Assembly: GCF_026163565.1 (NCBI RefSeq)
Contig: NZ_JAPDKN010000002.1
Coordinates: 156,855 to 220,854 of the forward strand
Direction: 5' to 3'
Length of the DNA: 64,000 nucleotides
Source: Chryseobacterium sp. YIM B08800
GTDB taxonomy: Bacteria > Bacteroidota > Bacteroidia > Flavobacteriales > Weeksellaceae
Shown here: positions 52,873 to 62,034 of the stretch, piece after piece
How the letters are laid out: each line of letters opens with the position of its first letter
Position numbering within the stretch: position 1 is the stretch's first letter
The notes under the pieces: generated by a model
Seen by the model: only the letters and a program-made list of their open reading frames with translations
Databases searched by the model: none
What the model was told of the DNA's origin: nothing
Program-made: the position numbers and the translations under genes

Positions 52873-53334
52873 ATGAAAGGGATTTTAAAAATTTACCATC
52901 CGGACGAAACACTAAAATACAATATAAGAAGCACTTATTGCAAGGCTGTTTATAGTAATCAAAAACACTTTCTGGAAGTAGAGGTCATTACCGACGACGG
53001 TTTGGATCATGTAGACGACGATTCTCTGCAGTACAACTTTCCTCAGCTTTCGCTGGAAATAATTGAATTTCCAATAGATTCTGCCGAAATTGAAGGAAAA
53101 ACATTCGAAATCAACGATTCTGACGATGAGGTTTATACCGAAGTCAATTTGTTTGATGATGAAGATGCCTTCATCTACGATAACGAACTTTGTTTTGAGA
53201 AAAACGAAGAAAATGAGCTTCAGGTAATCTGGAAAGGAAACATTGATGATTTTTACACAGGTTCTGATACTCCGATTCCTTTCAGGCTGAAATGCGAATT
53301 TAAACAAGACGAAATAGAGGTAGACGAAGACTAA
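52873..53334 (+). CDS. Acidic protein of unknown function
   Basis: 153 residues, rich in Asp and Glu (DDGLDHVDDDSLQYNF, NDSDDEVYTEVNLFDDEDAF). No signal peptide or membrane span; predicted mostly beta. No family recognised. It has its own promoter-like site and terminator. A 131-residue ORF on the other strand is a shadow. Confidence 0.75.
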   Translation: MKGILKIYHPDETLKYNIRSTYCKAVYSNQKHFLEVEVITDDGLDHVDDDSLQYNFPQLSLEIIEFPIDSAEIEGKTFEINDSDDEVYTEVNLFDDEDAFIYDNELCFEKNEENELQVIWKGNIDDFYTGSDTPIPFRLKCEFKQDEIEVDED

Positions 53335-53355
53335 TCGCTGCCAAAATATAAACTA

Positions 53356-53400
53356 CAAATTTCTTTTCAAATACTCTTTTGGAAAGAAATTTGCTTTTTT
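53356..53400 (+). terminator. Terminator after the acidic protein gene
   Basis: 11-bp stem CAAATTTCTTT / AAAGAAATTTG (53356-53366 and 53383-53393) followed by CTTTTTT. Confidence 0.8.
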
Positions 53401-53467
53401 AAGACATTATTAGCTTTGGGATGTGTTTTTTAAGCTTATTTTAAGATAAGGATTAATAATATTCCAT

Positions 53468-53475
53468 TATTTTTG
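53468..53475 (+). promoter_or_regulatory. -7 element of the exbB-exbD-tonB operon
   Basis: TATTTTTG, exact TAnnTTTG, 32 bp before the exbB ATG. A second match, TAGCTTTG at 53411-53418, lies further up. Confidence 0.55.
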
Positions 53476-53507
53476 TCGTTTAAAATCATTATAAAAATAA
53501 TCAATTA

Positions 53508-54212
53508 ATGCTGTTAACGGAACTTACTCAGATTTTATTTGCACAGGTCGCTGTACCTGCTGTACCGGTAGAAAAGCTTGAATTTTCTTTTTGGAATATC
53601 CTTTTTCATGGTGGTGCTTTCGCTAAAATAGTGATGGTAACTGTTTTGTTATTAGGAGTTTTCTCTGTTTATCTTTTTTTTGAAAGATTTTTCTTTATTA
53701 AAAGAATGACTTCAAAAACGGATTCTAATTTTATGAATAACATCGAAGATTTCATAAGAGACGGAAAGATAGAAGCTGCAGCAGATTATTGTAAAACACA
53801 GAATTCACCGGAATCCAGAATTTTAGAAAAAGGAATTTCAAGATTGGGAAGACCCGTTTCTGATATTGTTAGCGCAATGGAATCTCAGGCGCAAATTGAG
53901 GTTGCCAACATGGAAAAAAACCTGAATCTTTTGGCAGTTGTACCAAGTATTGCACCGATGTTGGGTCTTTTGGGAACGGTAATCGGGATGATTATTGCGT
54001 TCTTTGATCTGTCTCATGCTGAAGGCGCTTTCTCTCCGAAAACTTTATCTGAAGGTATTTATACCGCTCTTGGACAAACTGCAGTTGGTTTGGCGGTAGC
54101 CATTCCTGCCAACTTTTTCTATAATATTTTGCTGACAAGAATTGATAAATTTGTTCTGAGAAGCCAGAATGTTTCGGGAGAATTTTTAGATATTATCAAT
54201 AAACCTTTATAA
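53508..54212 (+). CDS. exbB: ExbB/TolQ-type proton channel subunit
   Basis: 234 residues in the inner membrane. Three membrane helices (near residues 40-60, 140-165, 180-205), with APMLGLLGTVIGMIIAF and TALGQTAVGLAVAIPANF being the family's channel helices. With ExbD it uses the proton gradient to drive TonB. It leads a three-gene operon with exbD and tonB. Confidence 0.93.
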   Translation: MLLTELTQILFAQVAVPAVPVEKLEFSFWNILFHGGAFAKIVMVTVLLLGVFSVYLFFERFFFIKRMTSKTDSNFMNNIEDFIRDGKIEAAADYCKTQNSPESRILEKGISRLGRPVSDIVSAMESQAQIEVANMEKNLNLLAVVPSIAPMLGLLGTVIGMIIAFFDLSHAEGAFSPKTLSEGIYTALGQTAVGLAVAIPANFFYNILLTRIDKFVLRSQNVSGEFLDIINKPL

Positions 54213-54222
54213 ATTCTAACAG

Positions 54223-54621
54223 ATGAAAATTCAGAGAAGAAATAAAGCGCACCCGGAATTCAGTTTAGCAGCAATGACAGACGTTATCTTGCTAATGTTG
54301 ATTTTCTTTATGATTACCTCTTCGGCGGCTAATCAGAGTGCGATTGATGTAAAACTTCCACAAACAGGAAGTGTAGATAACAACATTCCGAATCCTATGA
54401 CGGTAAGTGTAAAACCAGACGGATCGTATTTTGTAAACGATATTCCTGTAGCGAGAGAATTGGTAGAACAAACGATCCTGAGTGACCTTCAGAGTAAATC
54501 GGCAAAATCATTTACCATAAGAGCAGATGAAAGCACAATGCATAAAGATGTTGTTTTTTTAATGGAAATTGCTGAAAAAAATAAATTGAATATCGCCATT
54601 GCAACGGTTAAAGATAAATAG
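54223..54621 (+). CDS. exbD: ExbD/TolR-type subunit
   Basis: 132 residues: one N-terminal membrane helix with the essential aspartate in AAMTDVILLMLIFFMIT, then a periplasmic domain ending IAIATVKDK. It completes the proton channel with ExbB. It is 10 bp after exbB. Confidence 0.92.
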   Translation: MKIQRRNKAHPEFSLAAMTDVILLMLIFFMITSSAANQSAIDVKLPQTGSVDNNIPNPMTVSVKPDGSYFVNDIPVARELVEQTILSDLQSKSAKSFTIRADESTMHKDVVFLMEIAEKNKLNIAIATVKDK

Positions 54622-54655
54622 TACTTCCGAAAATACCGGAAAAGATCATTTTAAA

Positions 54656-55534
54656 ATGAGAAGCTATATTGTAAACAGAGACGAGGAAAACAGAGATAAG
54701 GTAAAAAGTGCAATACTTTCTATCATGATTTGGTCTGCTATTTTGTTATTCGTTTTCATCTATAAAATGAAACCTACTGAGCGTGCAAAAGAACCTGAGG
54801 TGATTACTACAATGCTCGTTAACTTTGGAGATAACAGAAATGGATCAGGTGTTGAAGAACCTGCAAATCAAGAAGGGAGTTTGGCTGCAGAAGCTATAGA
54901 AACCGCTCCAGAGCCTGTTGAAAATGTTGTTTCTGAACCTAAAACAGTAATTACTCCGGATCCAAAGCCTGAATCAAAGAAAACTGAGGTTAAAGAAAAA
55001 ATAATTACCGGAACAAATACCAAAGTTACCGCTCCGAAAAAAGAAGATTCAAAAACCAATAAAAAATCAACGGCAAGTTCGACTACGAAAAGCGCAAAAA
55101 GTTCTGCAACAACAGCCAATTCTAAAACAGGAAATGGCGACGGAAAAGGAACTGCAGCCATCGGAAATCTAATTAGAGGTCGTGGTACAAAAGCCGGAAG
55201 TCAAGGTACAGGAACTGGAATAGGTAATAATGGCGATCCTTTAGGCGGAGATGGAAATGGCGACAGCAAAGTAGGAATTGACCGTCGATTGATTGGATAT
55301 ATTCCAGGAACAATGGGAAGAGGAGGTGCGCAACCAAGTCATAATTGTACTGCGAGCGGATCGATTACCATTGCTTACACCGTAGATAAAGCCGGAAATA
55401 TTTCTTCTGCACGAAGATCAGGCGGAATTTCAGATCCTTGTGTAGTTTCTACTTCGGTTGCTTGGGTTAAAAAATACGTGAAAGCTGAAAAAGCCAGCGT
55501 TTCATCCACCGGAACTTATAACATTACATTTTAA
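54656..55534 (+). CDS. tonB: TonB-like energy transducer
   Basis: 292 residues from ATG 54656. One N-terminal membrane span (AILSIMIWSAILLFVFIY), a long Pro/Lys/Glu/Thr-rich and Gly-rich periplasmic linker, then a C-terminal domain (SHNCTASGSITIAYTVDKAGN ... NITF) with two cysteines. It carries energy from ExbBD to outer-membrane receptors such as that at 25.8 kb. The open frame runs up to TTG 54599 inside exbD, but the sequence before MRSYIV has no TonB character. Confidence 0.85.
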   Translation: MRSYIVNRDEENRDKVKSAILSIMIWSAILLFVFIYKMKPTERAKEPEVITTMLVNFGDNRNGSGVEEPANQEGSLAAEAIETAPEPVENVVSEPKTVITPDPKPESKKTEVKEKIITGTNTKVTAPKKEDSKTNKKSTASSTTKSAKSSATTANSKTGNGDGKGTAAIGNLIRGRGTKAGSQGTGTGIGNNGDPLGGDGNGDSKVGIDRRLIGYIPGTMGRGGAQPSHNCTASGSITIAYTVDKAGNISSARRSGGISDPCVVSTSVAWVKKYVKAEKASVSSTGTYNITF

Positions 55535-55540
55535 AAATAC

Positions 55541-55568
55541 AAAAGCACTTTATTCAAGTGCTTTTTTT
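55541..55568 (+). terminator. Terminator of the exbB-exbD-tonB operon
   Basis: 10-bp stem AAAAGCACTT / AAGTGCTTTT (55541-55550 and 55556-55565), then a T-run. Confidence 0.9.
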
Positions 55569-55618
55569 TATTTGTCATATAATTAATCATTTAATCTTTA
55601 TCGGTGATTTCTTGGAGA

Positions 55619-56005
55619 TTAATTCTTCGCGATTTCGTTAATTCTGTTGATAATCGGAAGTGCAAAAATTCCGCTGGTTTTAAGATAGAGTTCGTAGAAG
55701 GTTTTTGCTTTGTCCAGAAACTCATTATTCTTTTCTACTTTTCCGTTGTAATAGAAAAGATTACCAAGCATTTCGTAATAATCTTTGTGATCTCTTTCCT
55801 GTCTTTCGTTCACAATCTCGATAATTTCTTCCTTAGATTTTGAGGAAAGAACTTGAAAATCAAATTTAAAAATATCTTTCATTAAAGAATCGAAATCTAA
55901 TTCTTTCTGCATTAAACTTTCTTCTGGTTTGTCTAAAATCAGTTTTTCTAAAGCTTGAGTTAACTGACGTATTAATCTTAATGTGAATTCTTTATCTGTA
56001 ATCAT
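55619..56005 (-). CDS. Helical protein of unknown function
   Basis: 128 residues, predicted all-helical (EFTLRLIRQLTQALEKLIL, DYYEMLGNLFYYNGKVEKNNEFLDKA, the latter TPR-like). No signal peptide. No family recognised with confidence. It lies 78 bp downstream of the SpmA/B-type gene on the same strand. Confidence 0.7.
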   Translation of the reverse strand: MITDKEFTLRLIRQLTQALEKLILDKPEESLMQKELDFDSLMKDIFKFDFQVLSSKSKEEIIEIVNERQERDHKDYYEMLGNLFYYNGKVEKNNEFLDKAKTFYELYLKTSGIFALPIINRINEIAKN

Positions 56006-56083
56006 TTTTTTAGTTTAAAGTTTCGGGTTTTTAGTTCCGAGTTGATTATCGTTTAATTATAATTTTAAATTTATGATTTGAAT

Positions 56084-57487
56084 TTATGCGAAAAACAAAT
56101 ATGCCAATCCAATTGCAGTAATTACACCCACCAAATCAGCCAAAAGCATGGCAATTACTGTATATCTCGTATTCTTTACGGCTACTGCTCCAAAATAAAC
56201 TGCGATCACGTAAAACGTCGTGTCTGAGCTTCCCTGAAGAACCGCTGCCAATTTACCCTGGAAACTGTCAGCTCCAAAAGTTGCCATCGTATCAACCATC
56301 ATTCCTCTTGCTCCGGAACCGGACAAAGGTTTGATTAATGCAGTCGGAAGACCATCGACAAATCTGGCATCTAAATTTGCAACATTTGCCACCCATTTCA
56401 TTCCATCAATAATAACATCAAAAACTCCTGAAGTTCTTAATAAAGAAATAGCAATCAGCATTCCTACCAAATAAGGAATGATCTTTACACACGTCCAGAA
56501 ACCTTCTTTTGCGCCTTCAATAAAAGCATCAAAAACATTGATCTTTTTGTAAACGGCTCCGAGAACAATGGCAATAAAAATAAATAAGATCAAACCATTG
56601 CTTAAAACTTTGCTGAAATCATCCAGCTCGTTCTTGCTCAATTGAACTAAATAGACAACCAAAAGCGCGATCAAAGCTGAAATTCCTCCAACATAGGCAA
56701 GAACAATAGGTTTTAATAGATTTATTTTTTGATAAGCAGAAACAATAATCATTGCCGCTAAAGTTGCTGCAAAAGTCGCGATCATACACGGAAGAAAAAT
56801 ATCAGTCGGTGTTTTTGAACCCATCGAAGCCCTGATTGCAATAATAGAAACAGGAATCAATGTCATTCCGCCTGCGTGAAGACAGAGAAACATAATTTGT
56901 GAATTGCTCGCTGTCTCTTTATTTGGATTTAAAGTCTGTAAACTTTCCATTGCTTTTAGACCAAAAGGAGTTGCGGCATTATCCAAACCTAAAAGATTGG
57001 CGCTAAAGTTCATCAGCATGTGACCGAAAGCAGGGTGGTTTTTGGGTATTTCTGGAAATAATTTTGAGAAAAATGGCTGTATTAATCGGCTTAAAAGATT
57101 GATTCCACCAGCTTTTTCTGCGATACTCATGAAACCCATGAAGAGCGTCATGATACCTATTAAACCAAGACATATTTTAACGGCAGTTTCAGATGTTCCA
57201 ATGACGCCATCTGCTTCCTGAACTCGGTAAACCTGTACATTTTGTTTCAGAGAATCTGCTTTATAATGGATTCTGCTGTCGGCAAAATCATTTTTTTTCA
57301 TCAGGCTATCTTTTACAATAGGAGAGAGTGTAGTGATGTTTTGGGTAGCAATTTGTACGGTGTCGCCGCCTTTTCCTACAACCATATCATTAAAAATGGT
57401 TTTGTAGTGGCTTGACGAGATGTATTTTATACTTGCAATAGTAATGGCAATGATGATGAAAGCCGACCAAATTCTGCTGAGAACCAT
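56084..57487 (-). CDS. SpmA-SpmB fusion, nucleoside-recognition (Gate) membrane protein
   Basis: 467 residues with 10 or more membrane helices, two Gate domains in tandem. In Gram-positive bacteria the halves are SpmA and SpmB; here GLDNAATPFGLKAMESLQ belongs to the A half and GSGARGMMVDTMATFGADSF with LQGSSDTTFYVIAVYFGAV to the B half. An extra periplasmic-type loop of about 60 residues follows the first helix. It is thought to be a transporter; the substrate is unknown. Confidence 0.88.
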   Translation of the reverse strand: MVLSRIWSAFIIIAITIASIKYISSSHYKTIFNDMVVGKGGDTVQIATQNITTLSPIVKDSLMKKNDFADSRIHYKADSLKQNVQVYRVQEADGVIGTSETAVKICLGLIGIMTLFMGFMSIAEKAGGINLLSRLIQPFFSKLFPEIPKNHPAFGHMLMNFSANLLGLDNAATPFGLKAMESLQTLNPNKETASNSQIMFLCLHAGGMTLIPVSIIAIRASMGSKTPTDIFLPCMIATFAATLAAMIIVSAYQKINLLKPIVLAYVGGISALIALLVVYLVQLSKNELDDFSKVLSNGLILFIFIAIVLGAVYKKINVFDAFIEGAKEGFWTCVKIIPYLVGMLIAISLLRTSGVFDVIIDGMKWVANVANLDARFVDGLPTALIKPLSGSGARGMMVDTMATFGADSFQGKLAAVLQGSSDTTFYVIAVYFGAVAVKNTRYTVIAMLLADLVGVITAIGLAYLFFA

Positions 57488-57664
57488 TTGATTAAATTAA
57501 TTGTTTAAACTTAGTTAAAAAAAACTCAGATTACAAAAAGGATGAAAATAAATTTTAATGATGCCAGTAAATTTGAACAATGTTTGTCATTCCGGAGAAA
57601 TCTAAGGATATAAATTAAAGATTTGAATCTAGATTCCTACGAAATGATAAGCAGAATGTATAAT

Positions 57665-58186
57665 CTAACAATTGGTATTTTCATCCAAATACACCAATTC
57701 TCCTTCAAAATCATCATCCAGACTTTTTAAAATCTTGGCATTGGCTGTTTTCTTTTGTAATTCTTTAATAAAAAAGCTTTTCTCAAAAAACTGACGGTGA
57801 ATTCCCGGAAGAAGTTCCATAAAATAATCCATGCCTATTTTATTGTTGTGGAGATCCATTTTGGTTTCCAAAGGCTCGTTCGGAAATAATTCTTCGTGCA
57901 GATCTGTAATTTTTTTACAGAAGTTTAATGCTTTTTCAGGAGATGAAACTTTGCAGCAATACATCATAATCAGGCAACACCAAAGTGAATGTCTGAAAGC
58001 GTTTCCTTCACCGTTTTTGGATGCCGTTTTAGGATAAAGCTTCTGTGCGATAGAAAAGGCTTTTATCGTTGCATAAAAACTTAAAATCGAAAAAAGAGGG
58101 TGTGGCAAAACTGCAGATAAGAGTCTAAAGATTTTCTTTAAACTCATTGATGTGATGGTATTTAAAATAACTTTAAATGTCCTCAT
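57665..58186 (-). CDS. DUF6973-like protein
   Basis: 173 residues from ATG 58186 (a TTG at 58207 would add seven residues). The core GEGNAFRHSLWCCLIMMYC ... DLHNNKIGMDYF resembles the His/Asp pattern of the DUF6973 group, often found in toxin-like or secreted domains, but here without a signal peptide or partner. Function unknown. Confidence 0.65.
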   Translation of the reverse strand: MRTFKVILNTITSMSLKKIFRLLSAVLPHPLFSILSFYATIKAFSIAQKLYPKTASKNGEGNAFRHSLWCCLIMMYCCKVSSPEKALNFCKKITDLHEELFPNEPLETKMDLHNNKIGMDYFMELLPGIHRQFFEKSFFIKELQKKTANAKILKSLDDDFEGELVYLDENTNC

Positions 58187-58190
58187 AAAA

Positions 58191-58220
58191 ATAAAAATCT
58201 CTCCCAAATTGAGAGAGATA
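58191..58220 (-). terminator. Terminator of accD
   Basis: 7-bp stem ATCTCTC / GAGAGAT (58197-58203 and 58213-58219); the A-run at 58193-58197 is the T-run on the minus strand. Confidence 0.7.
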
Positions 58221-58241
58221 ATATGTTTTTTAGTTTAAATT

Positions 58242-59096
58242 TTAAGCTTTTACAGCCAAAAGATTTACTGTTTTAGAAACAACTTCTTTAATTTCTGTTC
58301 TTTTTACAATAAAATCTACAAAGCCTTTTTCCTGCAAGAATTCTGAAGTCTGAAAACCTTCAGGTAAATCTCTACCGATTGTTTCACGGATAACTCTTGG
58401 TCCTGCAAATCCTATCAAAGCTTTTGGTTCTGCCATAATAATATCTGCAGTCATTGCAAATGAAGCGGTAATTCCACCGAAAGTTGGGTCACAAAGATAA
58501 GCGATGTATAAAAGTCCTGCTTCTGAAAGCTGGGCCAATTTAGCCTGAACTTTTGCCAACTGCATCAAAGAATAGGTTGCTTCCTGCATTCTTGCTCCAC
58601 CAGACTGACAAATAATCATGTACGGAAGTCTTTTTTCGATACAGTAATCAATTGCTCTTCTGATTTTTTCACCCATTACAGAACCTAAAGATCCTCCAAT
58701 GAAAGCAAAATCCATACAAGAAACTACCATTTCAGTTCCGTTTACGGTTCCTACAGCATTTCTGATAGAATCTGTAAGCTTAGTTTTTGCTTTTACTTCT
58801 TTTAGACGGTCGGTGTATGACTTGGTATCTTTAAAGTTAAGAATATCAATACTTTCCACATTCGCATCCAGCTCAGTGAATTTTCCTTCGTCAAAAAGGA
58901 TGTCAAAAAACTCTGCACTTCCTATTCTTACATGAAAATCGTCTTCAGGAGAAACATAATTGTTTTTCTTTAGTTCATCGTGTTCCACAACTTTTCCTGA
59001 TGGAGTCTGATGCCAAAGACCTTTTGGTACGTCTTTTTTATCATCTGTAGAAGTGGTAATATTTTGTGCTTTTCTTTTAAACCAGTCGAATGCCAT
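58242..59096 (-). CDS. accD: Acetyl-CoA carboxylase carboxyltransferase subunit beta, without zinc cysteines
   Basis: Moves carboxyl from biotin to acetyl-CoA, the first step of fatty acid synthesis, in complex with AccA (not in the window). 284 residues. The carboxyltransferase core has [19 protein letters not shown] and [19 protein letters not shown]. The N-terminal zinc ribbon of E. coli AccD has four cysteines; here the region ([20 protein letters not shown]) has none. I recall the same from other Flavobacteria. It is 90 bp downstream of fbaA. Confidence 0.94.
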   Translation of the reverse strand: MAFDWFKRKAQNITTSTDDKKDVPKGLWHQTPSGKVVEHDELKKNNYVSPEDDFHVRIGSAEFFDILFDEGKFTELDANVESIDILNFKDTKSYTDRLKEVKAKTKLTDSIRNAVGTVNGTEMVVSCMDFAFIGGSLGSVMGEKIRRAIDYCIEKRLPYMIICQSGGARMQEATYSLMQLAKVQAKLAQLSEAGLLYIAYLCDPTFGGITASFAMTADIIMAEPKALIGFAGPRVIRETIGRDLPEGFQTSEFLQEKGFVDFIVKRTEIKEVVSKTVNLLAVKA

Positions 59097-59101
59097 CTTG
59101 T

Positions 59102-59174
59102 ATGTATTAATGTATAAAAGTAAAATGTATTAATGTAAAATTTTCAAATCATGAATACATTTTACATTAATACA
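59102..59174. promoter_or_regulatory. Three copies of an ATGTATTAATGTA motif between fbaA and accD
   Basis: Direct copies at 59102-59114 and 59125-59137; an inverted copy (TACATTAATACA) at 59163-59174. The second and third form a perfect 15-bp inverted repeat (59127-59141 and 59159-59173). They could be operator sites for accD or an RNA hairpin. Confidence 0.55.
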
Positions 59175-59186
59175 CTGATACAATTT

Positions 59187-60257
59187 TTATTTTAAAGTAT
59201 TTACGTTATTTAAATCTTCAAATGCCTGAACTAATCTCTTAGAGAAAGTTTCTTCACCTTTTCTGATCCAAACTCTTGGGTCATAGTATTTTTTGTTAGG
59301 CTTTTCTTCTCCTTCAGGGTTTCCGATTTGAGTTTTCAAATATTCTACATTGTTGATCATGTAATCTCTGATTCCTTCTGAGTAAGCGAACTGAAGATCA
59401 GTATCAATATTCATCTTAATTACCCCGTAATCAATAGCTTCTCTGATTTCTTCTAAAGATGAACCTGAACCACCGTGGAATACAAAATTAATTGGCTTCT
59501 CTGCAGTTCCGAATTTTTCCTGAACAAATTTCTGAGAGTTATCTAAGATTTTTGGAGTAAGCACAACGTTTCCTGGCTTGTAAACTCCGTGTACGTTTCC
59601 GAAAGCTGCTGCAATGGTAAAGTTGTCAGAAACTGCTTTCAGTTTTTCGTAAGTGTAAGCGATGTCTTCTGGCTGAGTGTACAATAAAGAGTTGTCTACA
59701 CTAGAATTGTCTACACCGTCTTCTTCACCTCCTGTAACCCCGATTTCAACTTCTAAAGTCATCTGCATTTTTGCCATTCTCTCGAAATATTGAGCAGAGA
59801 TCTCAAGGTTTTCTTCTAAAGATTCTTCAGAAAGATCAAGCATGTGAGAAGAGTAAAGAGATTTTCCGGTCTGCTTGAAGAATTCTTCGTTAGCATCCAT
59901 CAAACCATCGATCCAAGGCAACAATTTTTTTGCAGCGTGATCTGTATGTAAAATTACTGTTGCTCCGTAAGCTTCAGCAAGGGTATGAATATGTCTAGCT
60001 CCTGCGATACCACCTAAAATAGCTGATTTCTGAGCGTCATTGCTTAGTCCTTTTCCAGCGTTGAAAGCTGCTCCACCGTTAGAAAACTGAATGATAACAG
60101 GTGAATTTAATTTTGCTGCAGTTTCCATTACTGCGTTTACGTTGCTAGAACCAATTACGTTCACTGCAGGTAATGCAAATTTGTTTTCTTTAGCATATTG
60201 AAAAATATCTGTAACTAACTGACCTGTGGCAACTCCTGCCGGGAAAATTCTGCTCAT
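59187..60257 (-). CDS. fbaA: Fructose-bisphosphate aldolase, class II
   Basis: Zinc-dependent cleavage of fructose-1,6-bisphosphate in cytosolic glycolysis. 356 residues, like E. coli FbaA. Metal and substrate motifs are ILHTDHAAKKLLPW, AFGNVHGVY and FVFHGGSGSSLEEIREA. Its distance from accD (90 bp with repeats) leaves open whether the two are co-transcribed. Confidence 0.96.
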   Translation of the reverse strand: MSRIFPAGVATGQLVTDIFQYAKENKFALPAVNVIGSSNVNAVMETAAKLNSPVIIQFSNGGAAFNAGKGLSNDAQKSAILGGIAGARHIHTLAEAYGATVILHTDHAAKKLLPWIDGLMDANEEFFKQTGKSLYSSHMLDLSEESLEENLEISAQYFERMAKMQMTLEVEIGVTGGEEDGVDNSSVDNSLLYTQPEDIAYTYEKLKAVSDNFTIAAAFGNVHGVYKPGNVVLTPKILDNSQKFVQEKFGTAEKPINFVFHGGSGSSLEEIREAIDYGVIKMNIDTDLQFAYSEGIRDYMINNVEYLKTQIGNPEGEEKPNKKYYDPRVWIRKGEETFSKRLVQAFEDLNNVNTLK

Positions 60258-60329
60258 GTTTTACTTTATTATAATATATTAGGATATTTTTTGAAAATTC
60301 TTGTAAAGGTAATCAATTTTAAGAAATTA

Positions 60330-61196
60330 CTAATTTCTTTTATCTCGTCCCCAAAGTAGCTTCTGACGGATGGTTTCGTAGAAACTTAAATTGTTGGGCT
60401 GCACCAATAATAGCTGGAAGCTTGCTTTTTTTATCACAATTTCCTGATCGGTTTCGATATGAATTAATCTTGAATCTAATGAAAGAGAATATTGCGGAAC
60501 TCTGCTTTCCACTTTAAATTTAATTTCTACTTTATCATTAACAACCAAAGGTCTTACATTTAAATTGTGTGGAGCAATCGGTGTAATAACAAAATTTTCG
60601 TTGTTTGGAGAAATAATAGGTCCGCCGCAACTTAATGAATAAGCTGTCGAACCCGTTGGTGTAGAAACAATTACACCATCACCCCAAAATACATTTAAAA
60701 ATTCATCATTAATATAAGAATCCACCGTTACCATTGATGTGGTCTCTTTTCTGGAAACTGTTACATCATTTAAAGCATACGGAAAAAACTCATCAGACTT
60801 AGGTGAAACAACTTCAATTACAGATCTTCGGCTGGTTTTTACATCACCTTTTAAAATAGAATCGAGTTCTTTGAAGGCTTCTTCTTTGGTGAAACTTGCC
60901 AAAAATCCAAGTCTTCCGGTATTAACCCCCACAACAGGGATTTCAAGATTTTCAATAAAAGTTAAAGAGTTTACAATCGTTCCATCACCTCCGAAAGTGA
61001 AGAAAAGATCAACTTCTTTATCGATAAGATCTTGTTTGTTGCCAAAAGTCTCAAAAATTTTAGAAAACTGAAGCGCTTCAGCCATTTCGTCAAACAAAAC
61101 AGATTTTACACCTCTGCTTTCCAGTTCAGAAATAAATTTGCTTAAATATAAAAAAGTATCAAGATCTTTTTTCTGAGAATATATGGCTGCCTTCAT
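60330..61196 (-). CDS. nadK: NAD kinase
   Basis: ATP-dependent phosphorylation of NAD to NADP, cytosolic. 288 residues. GGDGT motif in FTFGGDGTIVNSL, NTGRLGFLAS, and the later TPTGSTAYSLSCGGPI. It starts 1 bp after the CBS gene, so one operon. Confidence 0.95.
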   Translation of the reverse strand: MKAAIYSQKKDLDTFLYLSKFISELESRGVKSVLFDEMAEALQFSKIFETFGNKQDLIDKEVDLFFTFGGDGTIVNSLTFIENLEIPVVGVNTGRLGFLASFTKEEAFKELDSILKGDVKTSRRSVIEVVSPKSDEFFPYALNDVTVSRKETTSMVTVDSYINDEFLNVFWGDGVIVSTPTGSTAYSLSCGGPIISPNNENFVITPIAPHNLNVRPLVVNDKVEIKFKVESRVPQYSLSLDSRLIHIETDQEIVIKKASFQLLLVQPNNLSFYETIRQKLLWGRDKRN

Positions 61197-61197
61197 A

Positions 61198-61848
61198 TTA
61201 TATTTCGATAAATTTTTGTAAAAAACCTAAACGGTCTTTGAAAAGATCTGTTTTCTCATCAGAATAATATTTTTCTACAATTCTGTAATCATAACGGTCA
61301 AACGTTGCATCAATGGAAGCCAAATTTTCGTTACTGATTTTGATGGTGATATGAATCACTTCATCAGACATAAAACTGATAAATCCGCCGTAAAATTTAG
61401 AGTTGTTGCTCTCGACGATATTGGCAATTTCTGTCATAGAATATTTCCTTGCCGGAGTTTCTATCGTAAGAATAGCGCCGGTTTCTGAAAACAGAGGGTA
61501 TTTTGAAAAGGTTTGAAAAACATCGTCGCAACAGATGTAACCCAGATATTTTTCATTTTTGTTAATCACAGGAATCACGTTGGCATTGAATGTATAAAAC
61601 AATCGGATGCTATCCATGATATTATTGTCTTCCAAAATCGCAAACCGCTCGATCTGATGTTCCAGATTTTTCAGAGTACCTTCTTCCTCATAAAGGAAGT
61701 CTTTGGCGATGGCTCCGTAAAAGTGGTGGGATTTTTTAATGAAAATATGCGTATATCCAAATGCTTCTAGGGTTTCTCTAGCTGATTCGATAGAGTCAGT
61801 CAGATGAAAACACGGAAAATCTTTTGAGATATAGTCCTTGATAAACAT
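61198..61848 (-). CDS. CBS-domain protein
   Basis: 216 residues with a tandem CBS pair (about 10-130): THIFIKKSHHFYGAIAKDFL and ANVIPVINKNEKYLGYICCDDVF. A C-terminal ACT-like part follows. CBS pairs bind adenine nucleotides; next to NAD kinase it may sense them (inference). Confidence 0.85.
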   Translation of the reverse strand: MFIKDYISKDFPCFHLTDSIESARETLEAFGYTHIFIKKSHHFYGAIAKDFLYEEEGTLKNLEHQIERFAILEDNNIMDSIRLFYTFNANVIPVINKNEKYLGYICCDDVFQTFSKYPLFSETGAILTIETPARKYSMTEIANIVESNNSKFYGGFISFMSDEVIHITIKISNENLASIDATFDRYDYRIVEKYYSDEKTDLFKDRLGFLQKFIEI

Positions 61849-61932
61849 TGTGCTAATTTATAAAATTTTAAACGAAACCTTTCTCTAAAAGTTAAGTTAT
61901 TTTTCAAAAAAGTAAAAAAACGGATTCAAAAA

Positions 61933-61963
61933 TTTGTTCGTAAAGAAAAATAAAGTATCTTTG
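61933..61963 (+). promoter_or_regulatory. Consensus promoter with no ORF downstream
   Basis: TTTG (61933-61936), exactly 19 bp, then TATCTTTG (61956-61963). No plus-strand gene follows; a terminator does, at 62000-62034. Confidence 0.7.
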
Positions 61964-61969
61964 TCGCCT

Positions 61970-62034
61970 TTCATTTTTACTTTTTATTAGATTTATTTCA
62001 AACTGCACTGTCTTTAGACAGACGCAGTTTTTTT
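61970..62034 (+). ncRNA. Candidate small RNA of about 65 nt
   Basis: Predicted start 6-7 nt after the -7 element; ends in hairpin AAACTGC / GCAGTTT with inner CTGTC / GACAG and a T-run (62000-62034). The stretch has no ATG. The T-run is on the plus strand only, so it does not fit a terminator of the neighbouring minus-strand gene. Family not recognised. Confidence 0.45.
62000..62034 (+). terminator. Terminator of the candidate small RNA
   Basis: Stem AAACTGC / GCAGTTT (62000-62006 and 62024-62030) plus inner CTGTC / GACAG with TTTA loop, then TTTT. Confidence 0.7.

Noticed and set aside
52912..53307. 131-codon ORF opposite the acidic protein
   Set aside because: Shadow arising from the Asp/Glu codons of the real gene.
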